Shown: positions 16,413-25,459 of the stretch, piece after piece
Numbering within the stretch: the first letter of the stretch is position 1
Layout of the letters: each line of letters starts with the position of its first letter
Assembly (NCBI GenBank): GCA_903844735.1
Contig: CAIMUX010000112.1
Coordinates: 1 to 44,585, forward strand
DNA length: 44,585 nucleotides
Source: Candidatus Eiseniibacteriota bacterium
Lineage (GTDB): Bacteria > Eisenbacteria > RBG-16-71-46 > CAIMUX01
Direction of reading: 5' to 3'
Made by a program: the position numbers and the translations under genes
The notes under the pieces: model-generated
Databases searched by the model: none
The model's input: the letters and a program-made list of their open reading frames with translations, nothing else
Told to the model about the DNA's origin: nothing

Positions 16413-16432
16413 GTGTCCAGCAAGAGATTCAT
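16413..16432 (-). pseudogene. PIN toxin start fragment
   Basis: On the minus strand an ATG at 16432 overlaps the antitoxin stop as ATGA and begins MNLLLDT, the standard PIN-toxin first strand. It then runs straight into the reversed nuclease remnant. Only about seven residues of the toxin survive. Confidence 0.65.
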
Positions 16433-16668
16433 GATTCCGACACTCCGAACGCTTCGGCGATGTCTTGCGGGGATGTGTCAAAATCATCGGCGGTCTTGAT
16501 TTTGCCTTTCAAGGCCCCCGGGATGCGTTTCTTGTCGCTGTGCCCGTAGCGGACGAGGTTGGCCAAGGGCTTTCCGGCTCTCCCGATCACAACCTCTTCG
16601 CCGGCGAGCACCTTTTCGATGAGAGCTGACAGTTGCGTCTTGGCCTCGGAAATGTTGGTGATGCGCAT
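16429..16668 (-). CDS. Phd/YefM family antitoxin, toxin lost
   Basis: A 79-residue protein, MRITNISEAKTQLSALIEKV, then LAGEEVVIGRAGKPLANLVR. This is the Phd/YefM N-terminal DNA-binding fold, complete with the C-terminal toxin-binding segment KGKIKTADDFDTSPQDIAEA. It overlaps the remaining start codon of its PIN toxin, whose body is deleted. The antitoxin looks intact and is now an orphan. Confidence 0.85.
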   Translation of the reverse strand: MRITNISEAKTQLSALIEKVLAGEEVVIGRAGKPLANLVRYGHSDKKRIPGALKGKIKTADDFDTSPQDIAEAFGVSES

Positions 16669-16727
16669 GAGACTCGTGCCTCCTGCAACGACGTCTGACC
16701 AGACCGGATGGTCAAGCTCGGTCGCTT

Positions 16728-19157
16728 TCAGGCAGCCTCGGCGCGATCGCCGGGCGTCATCTCCATGACTACCTCGATCGCCGCGATGAGCTCGTCGGGC
16801 TTGTAGGGCTTGGAGAGGTAATGATCCATTCCGGCCTCGATGCAGCGCTCCGCGTCTCCCTTCATGGCCAGGGCGGTCAGGGCCAAAATGGGAATGTGGC
16901 CGCCCTTCACCCGCTCGTTCGAACGGATCTCCGCGGTCGTCTCGAAGCCGTCCAGAACGGGCATGTGCACGTCCATGAGCACGAGATCAAAGGTGCGCGT
17001 CTCCATGGCCTGCATCGCCATGCGGCCGTCTGCCACAATGGCCGTCTCGTGGCCGTGCTTCGCCAGAATGCGAGCCGCTATCGCCTGGTTCACCTTGTTG
17101 TCTTCGGCGACAAGGATCCGCAGCCGCCTGCCCGGCGCGGGTCGTGAGGAGAAGGCGGGAATCTCCGGGCGGGAAGGCTGTGCTTCCTCGGTGCCGAGTG
17201 CGGTGAGGATCGCGCCGATGAGGGCGGTCTTGCGGATCGGTTTGACTACGCAAGCGGCGATCCCCAGCCCGCGACAGCGGGCCGCGTCCACGTCCCGTCT
17301 CACCGAAGAGAGCATCATGACGGTCACGGCGGCAAGCTCCGGCACCTGCCGCATTTCCGCGGCCATGGAGAAACCGTCCACGTCCGGCATCATGGCATCG
17401 AGGATAACGATCTCAATGGGCCTACCTTCGACCTCGGCCTCCCGGATCTTTTCGAGACCTTCGTGCGCGCTCTTCGCGTCCACGGGGGACATCCCCCAGC
17501 CACGGAGGTGTCCCATGACGATGCGGCGGTTGGTCTCGTTGTCGTCCACCACCAGCACCCGGCGACCGACCAGTTGAGCCGTTGGTGAAGCGGCATCTCC
17601 CGGCCGCTCTTCTGTCATAGACGCCGCGCTCTCCGGCGGCGAACCGAACTGCCCGGTGAAGTGAAAACGCGATCCACGTCCGACCTCGCTGTCGAACCAC
17701 ATGTGCCCACCCATGGCGTTGGCGAGCTGGCCCGAGATCGTGAGGCCGAGCCCCGTTCCGCCGAAGCGTCGCGTGGTCGATCCGTCTGCCTGCACGAACG
17801 GCTGGAGGACGGCCTGGTGTCTGTCGGCCGGAATCCCGATCCCTGTGTCGCTGACGGTGAAGTGAAGCAGGTCGTTTCCTTCTCGGGATTCTTGGGTGAC
17901 CTGCAGCAGCACTTCGCCCTGATCGGTGAACTTGATGGCGTTTCCCGCGAGATTCAACAACACCTGGCGGACGCGCGTCGCGTCTCCCACCACCCGATGC
18001 GGCACATCCGGTGCCACGTGAAGCAGGAGCTCCAACCCCTTTTCATGCGCACGGGGCGCGAGGACGGCGAGTGCATCATCGATCTGGTCTCGAATCTCGA
18101 AGGCGACGGCGTCGAGCACCAGATGCCCCGCCTCGATCTTCGAGAAGTCGAGAATATCATTGATGATCGCCAGCAGCGAATCCGCCGAACTCTTCACGAT
18201 CTTCAGGCAATTCGCCTGGTCGGTCGTCAGCCTGCTCTCCAGCAAGAGATCCGTCATCCCGATGATGCCGTTCATGGGAGTGCGGATCTCGTGACTCATG
18301 TTGGCGAGGAACTCGCTCTTCGAGCGGTTCGCCGTCTCCGCGGCCTCCTTGGCGTGCTGAAGCTCCTCCGCGTGTCGTCGGGCCTGCTCCATGGCGTTGC
18401 CGATGCTCGTCACCATGCCGTTGAAGACGGTTCCGAGCGTGCCGAGCTCATCATCGGCGCCGGCCTTGACGGTGACGCTGTGGTTGCCGCGGGCCATCTC
18501 GCCGGCGGCTCCCATGAGATCGGCCAGCGGCCGTGTGATGGCTTGGGCCTGAAGCCTGGACACGACCGCGAGTAGCAGAAGGCACAGCACGGTTGCCGAA
18601 GCGATCACGAGCAAACCGCGCTTTGCCTGTGCTCGAGATGCCGCGAAGACCTCCGCCATCTCCGTCTCACAAGAGCGGGTGATCTCCGCTAGGGTCGCGT
18701 GGATTCGATTGTACTGGAAAGTCAGGAGCTCCAGCTCTCCGGACAGCCTCGCGTCCTCGGATCCCTCAATCAGGTGCGGCACCGTGCTGAGGGCGCTGCG
18801 ACGGTAGGCGGCCATTTCGGTCCTGAGCTTGGCGACGCGATCCGGTGGGGCGAAACGACGCCGCGCTCCCGAATCGAGTGAGTCCATCAAAGCACCCCAG
18901 AGCAGATCGGTGGCGTCGAATTGATCGAGGTCGGCCGCTGTGGCCGCATCCTCCATCGCGTGTTGGAGTCCGGCCAATCTTTGCTCCAGTCCCCGACTCC
19001 ATTCGAGCGATGGATAGGCGCGATCGCGCATCGCCTCGGCTGTGAGCCGGTTCGATCTTTCGATGCCGGCGCTGACCGCGAAGCAGAAGACGAAGCCTAT
19101 GCCCGCGAGAACAGGGACGATCGCCATGCGACGCCCGATCGGCAGCCGACGGCTCAC
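16728..19157 (-). CDS. Hybrid sensor histidine kinase with two receiver domains
   Basis: An 809-residue inner-membrane protein. Transmembrane segments at residues ~11-31 and ~181-203 flank a ~150-residue periplasmic helical sensor. HAMP spans ~203-258. HisKA carries the H-box [15 protein letters not shown] (His289). HATPase_c has the N-box NLAGNAIKF near 402 and the G-boxes SDTGIGIP near 436 and GGTGLGL near 466. The first receiver (~531-655) has phospho-acceptor Asp587 in [12 protein letters not shown]. The second (~678-800) has Asp729 in [12 protein letters not shown]. There is no C-terminal Hpt or DNA-binding domain, so output must go through another protein. The GTG start overlaps the stop of the upstream periplasmic-protein gene (GTGA), in an operon with the porin. 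Confidence 0.93.
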   Translation of the reverse strand: MSRRLPIGRRMAIVPVLAGIGFVFCFAVSAGIERSNRLTAEAMRDRAYPSLEWSRGLEQRLAGLQHAMEDAATAADLDQFDATDLLWGALMDSLDSGARRRFAPPDRVAKLRTEMAAYRRSALSTVPHLIEGSEDARLSGELELLTFQYNRIHATLAEITRSCETEMAEVFAASRAQAKRGLLVIASATVLCLLLLAVVSRLQAQAITRPLADLMGAAGEMARGNHSVTVKAGADDELGTLGTVFNGMVTSIGNAMEQARRHAEELQHAKEAAETANRSKSEFLANMSHEIRTPMNGIIGMTDLLLESRLTTDQANCLKIVKSSADSLLAIINDILDFSKIEAGHLVLDAVAFEIRDQIDDALAVLAPRAHEKGLELLLHVAPDVPHRVVGDATRVRQVLLNLAGNAIKFTDQGEVLLQVTQESREGNDLLHFTVSDTGIGIPADRHQAVLQPFVQADGSTTRRFGGTGLGLTISGQLANAMGGHMWFDSEVGRGSRFHFTGQFGSPPESAASMTEERPGDAASPTAQLVGRRVLVVDDNETNRRIVMGHLRGWGMSPVDAKSAHEGLEKIREAEVEGRPIEIVILDAMMPDVDGFSMAAEMRQVPELAAVTVMMLSSVRRDVDAARCRGLGIAACVVKPIRKTALIGAILTALGTEEAQPSRPEIPAFSSRPAPGRRLRILVAEDNKVNQAIAARILAKHGHETAIVADGRMAMQAMETRTFDLVLMDVHMPVLDGFETTAEIRSNERVKGGHIPILALTALAMKGDAERCIEAGMDHYLSKPYKPDELIAAIEVVMEMTPGDRAEAA

Positions 19158-19633
19158 CGCACAGTTCCGAGAAGTTCAAGTACCTTGGTTTTCTCACCGA
19201 GAGCGGTTCCGTTGGACAGGTATCCTATGGCACCCGGGTTCGCTTCCACGTAGCGGATTACCTCGGCGTCGGAAGTCCGCACCGGCGGAGGAAGATCACG
19301 CCCCGAGAAGATGCGCTGCTGCCAGTAGGCCTTGACCGCCGCGATCTTCCGGCGAAGAACCTGACGAGTGAAGGCGGCACGCACGGAAGAATTCTCGGAC
19401 TGATCCACGGGGAGCACCTGTTGGCCGCTCGCCCACGCGGTGACTTTCTTGAGGAAAAGTCGTGAGACATCCTCGGTGGTGAGGGACCTCACCGGGTTGG
19501 CTGTGTTCACCACCACCAGGAAGTCAGGATGGTCCTCGGCGCGAGGAGCGCCGGATGCGAGGAGAAGTGCGATCGCCACGACTCCAAGCACGTAGATCCG
19601 GAGGGAGCGCCCCCGGGCGCGCTCAGAACGCAA
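19154..19633 (-). CDS. Small phosphate-binding-type periplasmic protein
   Basis: A 159-residue protein if started at the TTG at 19633, which gives a good signal peptide: basic [14 protein letters not shown], hydrophobic [14 protein letters not shown], and cleavage after APRA. A GTG at 19591 is the alternative. The mature part ([40 protein letters not shown] and later NPGAIGYL) matches the short 'phosphate ABC transporter substrate-binding' proteins (PBP-like, PstS N-lobe type). These are not accompanied by a transporter. It overlaps the porin end and the kinase start, so it likely works as the ligand-binding partner of that kinase. Confidence 0.8.
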   Translation of the reverse strand: MRSERARGRSLRIYVLGVVAIALLLASGAPRAEDHPDFLVVVNTANPVRSLTTEDVSRLFLKKVTAWASGQQVLPVDQSENSSVRAAFTRQVLRRKIAAVKAYWQQRIFSGRDLPPPVRTSDAEVIRYVEANPGAIGYLSNGTALGEKTKVLELLGTVR

Positions 19634-20765
19634 ATTGCACCCCCAGCGAGACGAGACGAGTCTGTCGGCGGATCCCATCGCCTGCGATCGCGGCCCGAAT
19701 GTCCTCATCCTCAGGCCACGCAAAGCGATTGCCGTCGACCCGTGACGAGGAGAGCTTCACCACGAAATCGGGGTGGAACCAATAGTTCAGACCGGCCGTG
19801 ATGTCCAGGTGATCGAGGAGCGACGGCGCGGCGCTCGCGTCGACGTCCTCAAGCCGAGTGTCCGAGTGATCCACCCGGCCGGCGATCTGCCAGGAACTGC
19901 CCAGCCGGCGAGCGACCTCGACATAAGCGGCGGCGGCGGTGAGCTTCGCGGACTCCTTCAGAAGTGTGTATTCGCTTCGGAGAGACCATGTGTCGGAAAG
20001 ATACTCGACGTGAGCGCCCAGGCAGGAATGTCGCTCGCAAGCGGACCCTTTCTCGCGTCCGGTGTAGGCCGAAAGCCCGATGCGGACCTCCGGCCCCGGC
20101 ACGGTGATGGTCAGGCGCCCACCCACGAGATCGCGAATGTCCCCCTCACCCGGGGCCTCGGCATCCGCGGTGCCGGAAGAGTCTTCCTCGGTGGCAAAGA
20201 CGGCGGCGATGTCCTGCGCTTCCAGACTCATCTCGCCACCATACAGGTCGTACTCGAAACGCCAGATGCCGGCGGCGAAGACCGAGCCGGTAAGTCCCAC
20301 TCCACGATACGACTCGGCCACGGTGCCGGACGGACCGTACACGCTCTGCGGGAGCCAGAAGAACGGCCTGATGGTCCCCACATCGAAGACTTCGGTGTAA
20401 ATTCCATAAGGGTGCTTCACTTGGCCCATACGCAGGCGAAGGGCATCCGAAACCCTCCATTCGGCGAATGCGCAGTCGACCGTCGCGCTCTCTTCCTCGC
20501 CGGGTTCCGCCTCCCACCAGACCTGCGTGCTGATCCGAACCCGATCGGACGGGCACGAAGCGAGGGCGATGGCCAGATTGACGTATCTTGCGTCGCCATC
20601 TTCGCTTGAGGCGAGATAGCGGTTGGCGTCGGCGTTGCTCCTGCCGTACGACCACCCACCATACCCGTGGATCTCCACGTCACCGGTATCGGAGCCCGCG
20701 ATTGCGGCCGGTGCGAGTGTGAGGATGGCCAGCACGAGGGAGAGCGCGAGTGAGGTTCTTGGCAT
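19623..20765 (-). CDS. Outer-membrane porin-like beta-barrel protein
   Basis: A 380-residue protein. The signal peptide MPRTSLALSLVLAILTLAPA leads to cleavage near AIAGS. The mature protein has alternating beta strands (YVNLAIALASC, LRMGQVKHPYGIYTE) and ends [10 protein letters not shown], the terminal Phe of BAM-inserted barrels. The KHPYGIYTE motif resembles phosphate-selective porin O/P-type proteins ('GxxKxPFG'). ATG 20765 is chosen over longer frames because the signal peptide starts there. It is the first gene of the porin, binding-protein, kinase operon. Confidence 0.8.
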   Translation of the reverse strand: MPRTSLALSLVLAILTLAPAAIAGSDTGDVEIHGYGGWSYGRSNADANRYLASSEDGDARYVNLAIALASCPSDRVRISTQVWWEAEPGEEESATVDCAFAEWRVSDALRLRMGQVKHPYGIYTEVFDVGTIRPFFWLPQSVYGPSGTVAESYRGVGLTGSVFAAGIWRFEYDLYGGEMSLEAQDIAAVFATEEDSSGTADAEAPGEGDIRDLVGGRLTITVPGPEVRIGLSAYTGREKGSACERHSCLGAHVEYLSDTWSLRSEYTLLKESAKLTAAAAYVEVARRLGSSWQIAGRVDHSDTRLEDVDASAAPSLLDHLDITAGLNYWFHPDFVVKLSSSRVDGNRFAWPEDEDIRAAIAGDGIRRQTRLVSLGVQFAF

Positions 20766-21121
20766 GGACAATCGCCTCCCGGTGGCTGTGGTACGTTGAC
20801 GGGCTCCGGCCCGCCGATGCTGGGTCTTGCCCTCGCTCGGATCAAAACCGGAGAGTACGCCGCACTTGCCTTCGAGTTCGGCCGTTCCACGACCGATCTT
20901 GAGTTTCTGGGAAGCAATCAGGGGAGTTGCCCGGGCGGCCGTCATCCGGCATAGTGCCGGGGCGCGCGGATGGCCCTCCCGTCGGGTTTCGCCCGGCGAT
21001 CACGGCGCCGGGGGTCTTCTTCGCGTTCTGTGTTCCCGCCGGGTTGCATCCCGGCGAATTCCGGGTGGGGCCGCGCTGGTCCGCCAGTGACCGGGATCGG
21101 CGGTGCAGGGAGGATTGCATG
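20766..21121. other. Divergent intergenic region, porin operon and argF
   Basis: A 356-base gap between divergently read genes. It must hold both promoters, but I cannot pick convincing -35/-10 pairs by eye. AGGGAGG at 21107-21113 is the argF ribosome binding site. Short GC-rich inverted motifs (such as CCCGCCGGG near 21039-21057) are present without a clear role. Confidence 0.4.
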
Positions 21122-22051
21122 ATGACCGACACGAAGGATTTCATTAGCCTCGCGGACTATACGCGCGAGGAGTTACAGGCGTTGCTCGACCTAGCCGTCC
21201 GGCTCAAGGCTTCGCGGCGCGCAGGACGGCCCGAACCGCGGCTGGTGGGGAAAGTGCTCGGCTGCATCTTCCACAAGCCGAGCCTGCGGACCCGGCTCTC
21301 TTTCGAAGTGGCTATGCGCCAACTGGGCGGCGACTCGCTCTACATCACCGATGCCGAGATCGGCTTCGGCAAGCGTGAGTCGGTCTACGACATCGGACAG
21401 GTGACGAGCCGCTTCCTCGACGGGATCATGATCCGTACCTTCGACCATGCCAAGGTCGTGGAGCTCGCCCAAGCCGCCCCCTCGCCGGTGATCAACGGCC
21501 TGACCGACCCCGAGCACCCCTGTCAGGTGTTTTCCGATCTGCTCACCGTCACGGAGCAGGGGTTGCCTCTCGACGGCATCAAGATCGCCTATCTCGGGGA
21601 CGGCAATAATCTGGTGCACTCCTGGCTGACCGCGACCATGGCCTTTCACTTCGATTTCACCTTCGGTGGTCCCGAGGGATTCGACCCGAGCCCGACCTTC
21701 CTCGACATGGCGCGAGCACGGGCGAAAGGGAAGATCGTGATCTCCCGTGACCCGGCGGAGGCGGTCCGTGGCGCACAGGTGATCTATACCGACACATGGA
21801 CCAGCATGGGAAAGGAAGCGGAGGCGGAAAAGCGGGCGCGTGTCTTCCCGCCGTTCCAGGTCAATCGCAAGCTGTTGGCCCTCGCCGACCCGAAGGCGAT
21901 CGTCATGCACTGCCTCCCGGCCCATCGCGGCCAAGAGATCACCGACGAAGTCATGGACGGGCCGCAGTCGGTCGTATTTGACCAGGCGGAGAATCGGCTT
22001 CACGGCCAGAAGGCAATCCTCGTGCGGTGTCTCGGGGCGCCGACGAATTGA
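21122..22051 (+). CDS. argF: Ornithine carbamoyltransferase
   Basis: A 309-residue protein, the usual length. The carbamoyl-phosphate motif is KPSLRTRLSFE near residue 47 (SxRTR). DPEHPCQVFSDLLT near 125 and the ornithine-specific HCLPAHRG near 263 are present, the last distinguishing it from aspartate carbamoyltransferase. ITDEVMDG and FDQAENRLHGQKAILV at the C-terminus are also typical. It condenses carbamoyl phosphate with ornithine to citrulline in arginine synthesis. Two adjacent ATGs (21119, 21122) share the AGGGAGG site; the second has better spacing. Confidence 0.93.
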   Translation: MTDTKDFISLADYTREELQALLDLAVRLKASRRAGRPEPRLVGKVLGCIFHKPSLRTRLSFEVAMRQLGGDSLYITDAEIGFGKRESVYDIGQVTSRFLDGIMIRTFDHAKVVELAQAAPSPVINGLTDPEHPCQVFSDLLTVTEQGLPLDGIKIAYLGDGNNLVHSWLTATMAFHFDFTFGGPEGFDPSPTFLDMARARAKGKIVISRDPAEAVRGAQVIYTDTWTSMGKEAEAEKRARVFPPFQVNRKLLALADPKAIVMHCLPAHRGQEITDEVMDGPQSVVFDQAENRLHGQKAILVRCLGAPTN

Positions 22052-22124
22052 GCGTGGGCCCGGTTATGGACGATTCGGTTCCGCGGCCCGCGGGGCCGGC
22101 AGCCGGGGTGCAGGAGGAGGGGCA

Positions 22125-23486
22125 ATGAGGACGGTCATACTGGCCGTCCTGGCGGTGACGGCATGCTCCTGCGCCCAGGTCCAAGCTCCCAGCGGCGGAC
22201 CCGAGGATACGCAGCCGCCGCAGGTCACCCTGACCTACCCCGAGTCGGCTGCGGTCAACGTCCCGCTGGGGGATAGTCTGGCGCTGTGCTTCAGCGAGCT
22301 GGTGGATCGGCGTGCTGTGGAGGAAGCGTTCATATTCTCTCCGCCGGTGGACTACCGTGAACGCTCGTGGCAGCGTGACACATGGATTCTCCGACTCCGC
22401 GCGCCGCTCCGCGAGGGGATCACGTACGCGGGGCTCTTGGGTACAGGCGCGAAGGACCGTCACGGCATAGCGCTGAAGAAGGCGTGGACGTGGGCGTTCT
22501 CCACCGGTGACTCGCTCGACGACGGCGTGGTCACCGGCAAAGTGATCGGACAGCGATTCCCGGGGAAGGGCGCTGCCATCTACGCCTGGCCGTGGGATTC
22601 CGCCCTTCCCGACACTACGCAGGAAGGGCCGCCGCCGGATCCATTGCGCGTGGGGCAGGCCGACCCGCAAGGGAGCTATGAGCTGGCCTACCTGCCGCGA
22701 GGACGTCCGTTGCGGATCTGTGCCCTCTACGACCGTGACGCCGACCGCTCCTTCGATCCGGGGGACGACCGTTGGGCACTGCTTGATGAGGCACTGATCG
22801 TGCCGGACACCGGTCGTGTCATGACGGGCGTCGACCTGTTTCTCGCCGCAAGCGACGAGCCGGGGACCGTGGCCGGGACGCTGGCCGACTCGTCCTGCCT
22901 CCGCTCCACCGCGGTCAAGACCTTGCAGGGCGCGCGGGCGCGGCGCGACAGCTTGCGCGGCTGGCTCGACGGCCGCATCGAGATGGCACCGAGTCTTCCG
23001 GGCCGGGCTGGTGGCGGATCGGCCCGGGCAGCCCCCGAAGCGAAGATCGACCGCATGGCGGATGCCGACGCGGCCTTGCCCGCGGAGGCCACGATGGTGC
23101 TGTCACCGGAAGATTCGCTCCTCGTCGGACGCGAGTATGTTCGCCTCGATTCGCTGGAAACAGCGGCTCGCGCCGAGAGCCTCTTGTGCTCCCGGCGCTT
23201 GGTGGTGCGGCTCTTGGAGGGCGACAGCACCCTCGTGCGCGAGTCACAAGAGCCTCGGTTCTCCTGGACCGATGTCCCTCCGGGAATCTATCGGCTCTCT
23301 GGATTTCGCGACCTCGATGACAACGGCCGACCCGGCCCGGAAGAGCCCGCGGTCTCATGGCCGCATCCTCTGGAATTGCTGCCGCTGCGAAAGCTGGACA
23401 ACCTTCTGTTGCAACTGTCGCCGCGGGGAGCGCTGCCGATGGATACGCTCCGCAGCACCGGAGACGCACCGAGGAACCGGAAGTGA
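22125..23486 (+). CDS. Ig-like (Big_5/SbsA-type) lipoprotein
   Basis: A 453-residue protein. The N-terminus MRTVILAVLAVTACSCAQVQ has a lipobox-like VTAC, and then comes APSGGPEDTQPPQV, the 'P-GGP-D-T-PP' opening characteristic of cell-surface lipoproteins with a Big_5 bacterial Ig domain (residues ~30-125). A carboxypeptidase-regulatory-like segment follows (VVTGKVIGQRFPG, ... ICALYDRDADRSFDPGDD). The rest is Ser/Ala-rich and ends with a second such segment (LSGFRDLDDNGRPGPEEP). AGGAGGAGGGGC precedes the ATG. Function is unknown. The stop overlaps dapF as GTGA, so it is co-translated with a lysine-pathway gene, an odd pairing. Confidence 0.8.
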   Translation: MRTVILAVLAVTACSCAQVQAPSGGPEDTQPPQVTLTYPESAAVNVPLGDSLALCFSELVDRRAVEEAFIFSPPVDYRERSWQRDTWILRLRAPLREGITYAGLLGTGAKDRHGIALKKAWTWAFSTGDSLDDGVVTGKVIGQRFPGKGAAIYAWPWDSALPDTTQEGPPPDPLRVGQADPQGSYELAYLPRGRPLRICALYDRDADRSFDPGDDRWALLDEALIVPDTGRVMTGVDLFLAASDEPGTVAGTLADSSCLRSTAVKTLQGARARRDSLRGWLDGRIEMAPSLPGRAGGGSARAAPEAKIDRMADADAALPAEATMVLSPEDSLLVGREYVRLDSLETAARAESLLCSRRLVVRLLEGDSTLVRESQEPRFSWTDVPPGIYRLSGFRDLDDNGRPGPEEPAVSWPHPLELLPLRKLDNLLLQLSPRGALPMDTLRSTGDAPRNRK

Positions 23487-24460
23487 CGCGAAAAGTGAGG
23501 CGGAATGTGCCGCAGAAAGTGCCGCGTGAGGTCGTGCAGCGCGCTCCCGATCGGGCCTGGAACGCCGGAGCGTCGCCGGGCCGGATGGGACCCACCCCTG
23601 GCCTGCCGTTCCTCAAGGTCGACGGGGCCGGCAACGACTTCGTTCTCCTCGACGTGCGTGGCGGCGCCATGCCGCGCCTCTCGCGGGCCACGGTGCGAGA
23701 CCTCTTGGATCGGCATCGGGGCGTTGGGGGCGACGGTCTGCTCCTGGTGGGCGATGGGGCGGTCGTCGGAGAACCGCGCGTCCTCTTCCGCAATTCCGAC
23801 GGAGGCGCTGCTTCGTTCTGTGGGAACGGTGCGCGCTGCGTGGCGCTCGTGCTCCTCGGCGAGACGCGGATGGAACGTGTGGCGTTCAGTCTCGGCCGCG
23901 TGCGGGTGGAGGCCCGCCGATCGCGCCCCGACCGTGTGTCGGTACTGGTCCCGCACCCGCGCTTGCTCCCCGTCCCGGCGGGGCTGCCTCCGGTTCGCTT
24001 TCTGAACGGGGCGCGGCCTCCGCGCGGGGCACGGCAGGCCGCCGCCGACATCTGGTACGACACCGGCGTGCCCCACTGGATCGTCCCGGTCACATCGATC
24101 GACGCCCTCGATTTCGCGGCGCTGGCGCGCCCCCTGCGAGCCTGGTCTGCTCTCGGTCCCGGCGGCACCAATGTCGACGCGGTGGAGATCTGCGGTCGGA
24201 TGTTGCGCGTGCGCACCTGGGAACGCGGCGTGGAAGGGGAGACGCTTGCCTGCGGCTCCGGGCTTGTCGCCGCCGGGTACTGGGCTTCGACCGCGTGTGG
24301 ACTGGCGCTCCCGCTCACCCTCGCCACGGCGGGCGGTGACCGGCTCCGCCTGGACTCCGATCCGGCGGATCGCGGCCTATGGCTGGAGGGTCCTGCTCGG
24401 GTGGTCTTTTCCGGAAGGCTGGCCGGAGACTTTCCGCTGCGGTACCATCGCAGACCATAG
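23483..24460 (+). CDS. dapF: Diaminopimelate epimerase
   Basis: Catalyses LL- to meso-diaminopimelate conversion for lysine and peptidoglycan. The family opening FLKVDGAGNDFVLLD is at residues ~43-57 from the GTG start. The first catalytic Cys is in NSDGGAASFCGNGARC near 112, and the second in ETLACGSGLVAAGY near 254. Both halves of the pseudo-symmetric fold are present. The GTG at 23483 has GAGGAA upstream and overlaps the previous stop (GTGA), but it adds ~34 basic residues not usual in DapF; ATG 23585 would give a standard 291-residue protein. It forms a cluster with dapA and dapB. Confidence 0.9.
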   Translation: MTRKVRRNVPQKVPREVVQRAPDRAWNAGASPGRMGPTPGLPFLKVDGAGNDFVLLDVRGGAMPRLSRATVRDLLDRHRGVGGDGLLLVGDGAVVGEPRVLFRNSDGGAASFCGNGARCVALVLLGETRMERVAFSLGRVRVEARRSRPDRVSVLVPHPRLLPVPAGLPPVRFLNGARPPRGARQAAADIWYDTGVPHWIVPVTSIDALDFAALARPLRAWSALGPGGTNVDAVEICGRMLRVRTWERGVEGETLACGSGLVAAGYWASTACGLALPLTLATAGGDRLRLDSDPADRGLWLEGPARVVFSGRLAGDFPLRYHRRP

Positions 24461-24565
24461 AGTCGGCGGCGCCCGCGGAACGATGACGCGGCCGACCACG
24501 GAGCCGGCGTCGCTCCCGCGGCGCGAGGACGAAGGATTCCGGAACACCCCGGCAGGAGGGAACCG

Positions 24566-25459
24566 ATGTTCGAGGGACTCACGGTCGCCATGGTCACGCC
24601 GTTCCGCGAGGGGCGCGTCGATTGGGACGCGGCCGATCGCCTGCTCGACCACCTGCTGAACGGTGGCGTTGACGGCGTAGTGCCGGCGGGGAGTACCGGC
24701 GAAGGGGCCACCATCACGCTGGAGGAACGGCGCGAGCTCTTCCGTTTCACCCGCCGCCGCTGCGGCACCAAGGCGTTTGTTCTCGCCGGCACCGGCACCA
24801 ACGACACCGCTTCGACCATCGCTTTGACCCGGGCGGCCAAGGAGGACGGCGCCGATGGCGCATTGGTGGTTACGCCCTACTACAACAAGCCGACGCCGGC
24901 CGGGCTTGTCGCGCACTTCCGCCGCGTCGCGGAGGATGGCGGCCTCCCTGTCTGCCTCTATAACGTTCCGGGCCGCACGGGCGTTTCTCTCACTCCCGAG
25001 ACGGCGTGCCGGCTCTCCGAAATCCCCGGCATCGTTGCTCTGAAGGAGGCTTCCGCCTCTCTGGACCAGGTGAGCGAGATCTGTCGCAACACGTCGCTCA
25101 CGGTCCTGTCCGGCGATGACACGCTGACCTTGCCGATGCTGGCTGTGGGAGCGCGCGGTGTGATCAGCGTCGTCGGCAATGTAGTCCCCGCTCCGATGAA
25201 GGCGATGATCCGGGCCTTTGAAACGGGAGAGACCGTCGAGGCACGGCGGTTGCACCAGGCGCTTTTTCCCCTGGGACGCATCCTTTTCGTGGAAAGCAAC
25301 CCGGGGCCGGTGAAGCACGCCCTGGCGAGGATGGGGCTGATCTGCGAGGAGCTGCGGCTCCCGCTGGTCCCGGTTGCCGCGGAGTCGGCGCGAGGGATCG
25401 ACGCGGTGATCGAGTCGCTTCCGATTGAATGGGGCACACACAAGGGCGCCACCCGATGA
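24566..25459 (+). CDS. dapA: 4-hydroxy-tetrahydrodipicolinate synthase
   Basis: A 297-residue TIM-barrel aldolase of the lysine pathway, condensing pyruvate with aspartate semialdehyde. The opening is FEGLTVAMVTPF. The pyruvate-binding motif is PAGSTGEGATIT near 41, with the second residue of the usual GTTGE being Ser. The catalytic Tyr is in VCLYNVPGRTG near 131, and the Schiff-base Lys in IVALKEASAS near 159. SGDDTLTLPML near 183 is also typical. GGAGGG precedes the ATG. The stop overlaps dapB as ATGA. Confidence 0.95.
   Translation: MFEGLTVAMVTPFREGRVDWDAADRLLDHLLNGGVDGVVPAGSTGEGATITLEERRELFRFTRRRCGTKAFVLAGTGTNDTASTIALTRAAKEDGADGALVVTPYYNKPTPAGLVAHFRRVAEDGGLPVCLYNVPGRTGVSLTPETACRLSEIPGIVALKEASASLDQVSEICRNTSLTVLSGDDTLTLPMLAVGARGVISVVGNVVPAPMKAMIRAFETGETVEARRLHQALFPLGRILFVESNPGPVKHALARMGLICEELRLPLVPVAAESARGIDAVIESLPIEWGTHKGATR

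Noticed and set aside
16211-16432. 73-residue PIN toxin on the minus strand
   Set aside because: Only the first seven residues (MNLLLDT) are PIN-like; the rest is antisense to the truncated nuclease.
22915-24840. 641-residue open frame on the minus strand
   Set aside because: Arg/Ser/Pro-rich shadow of the lipoprotein, dapF and dapA genes, with no recognisable domain.
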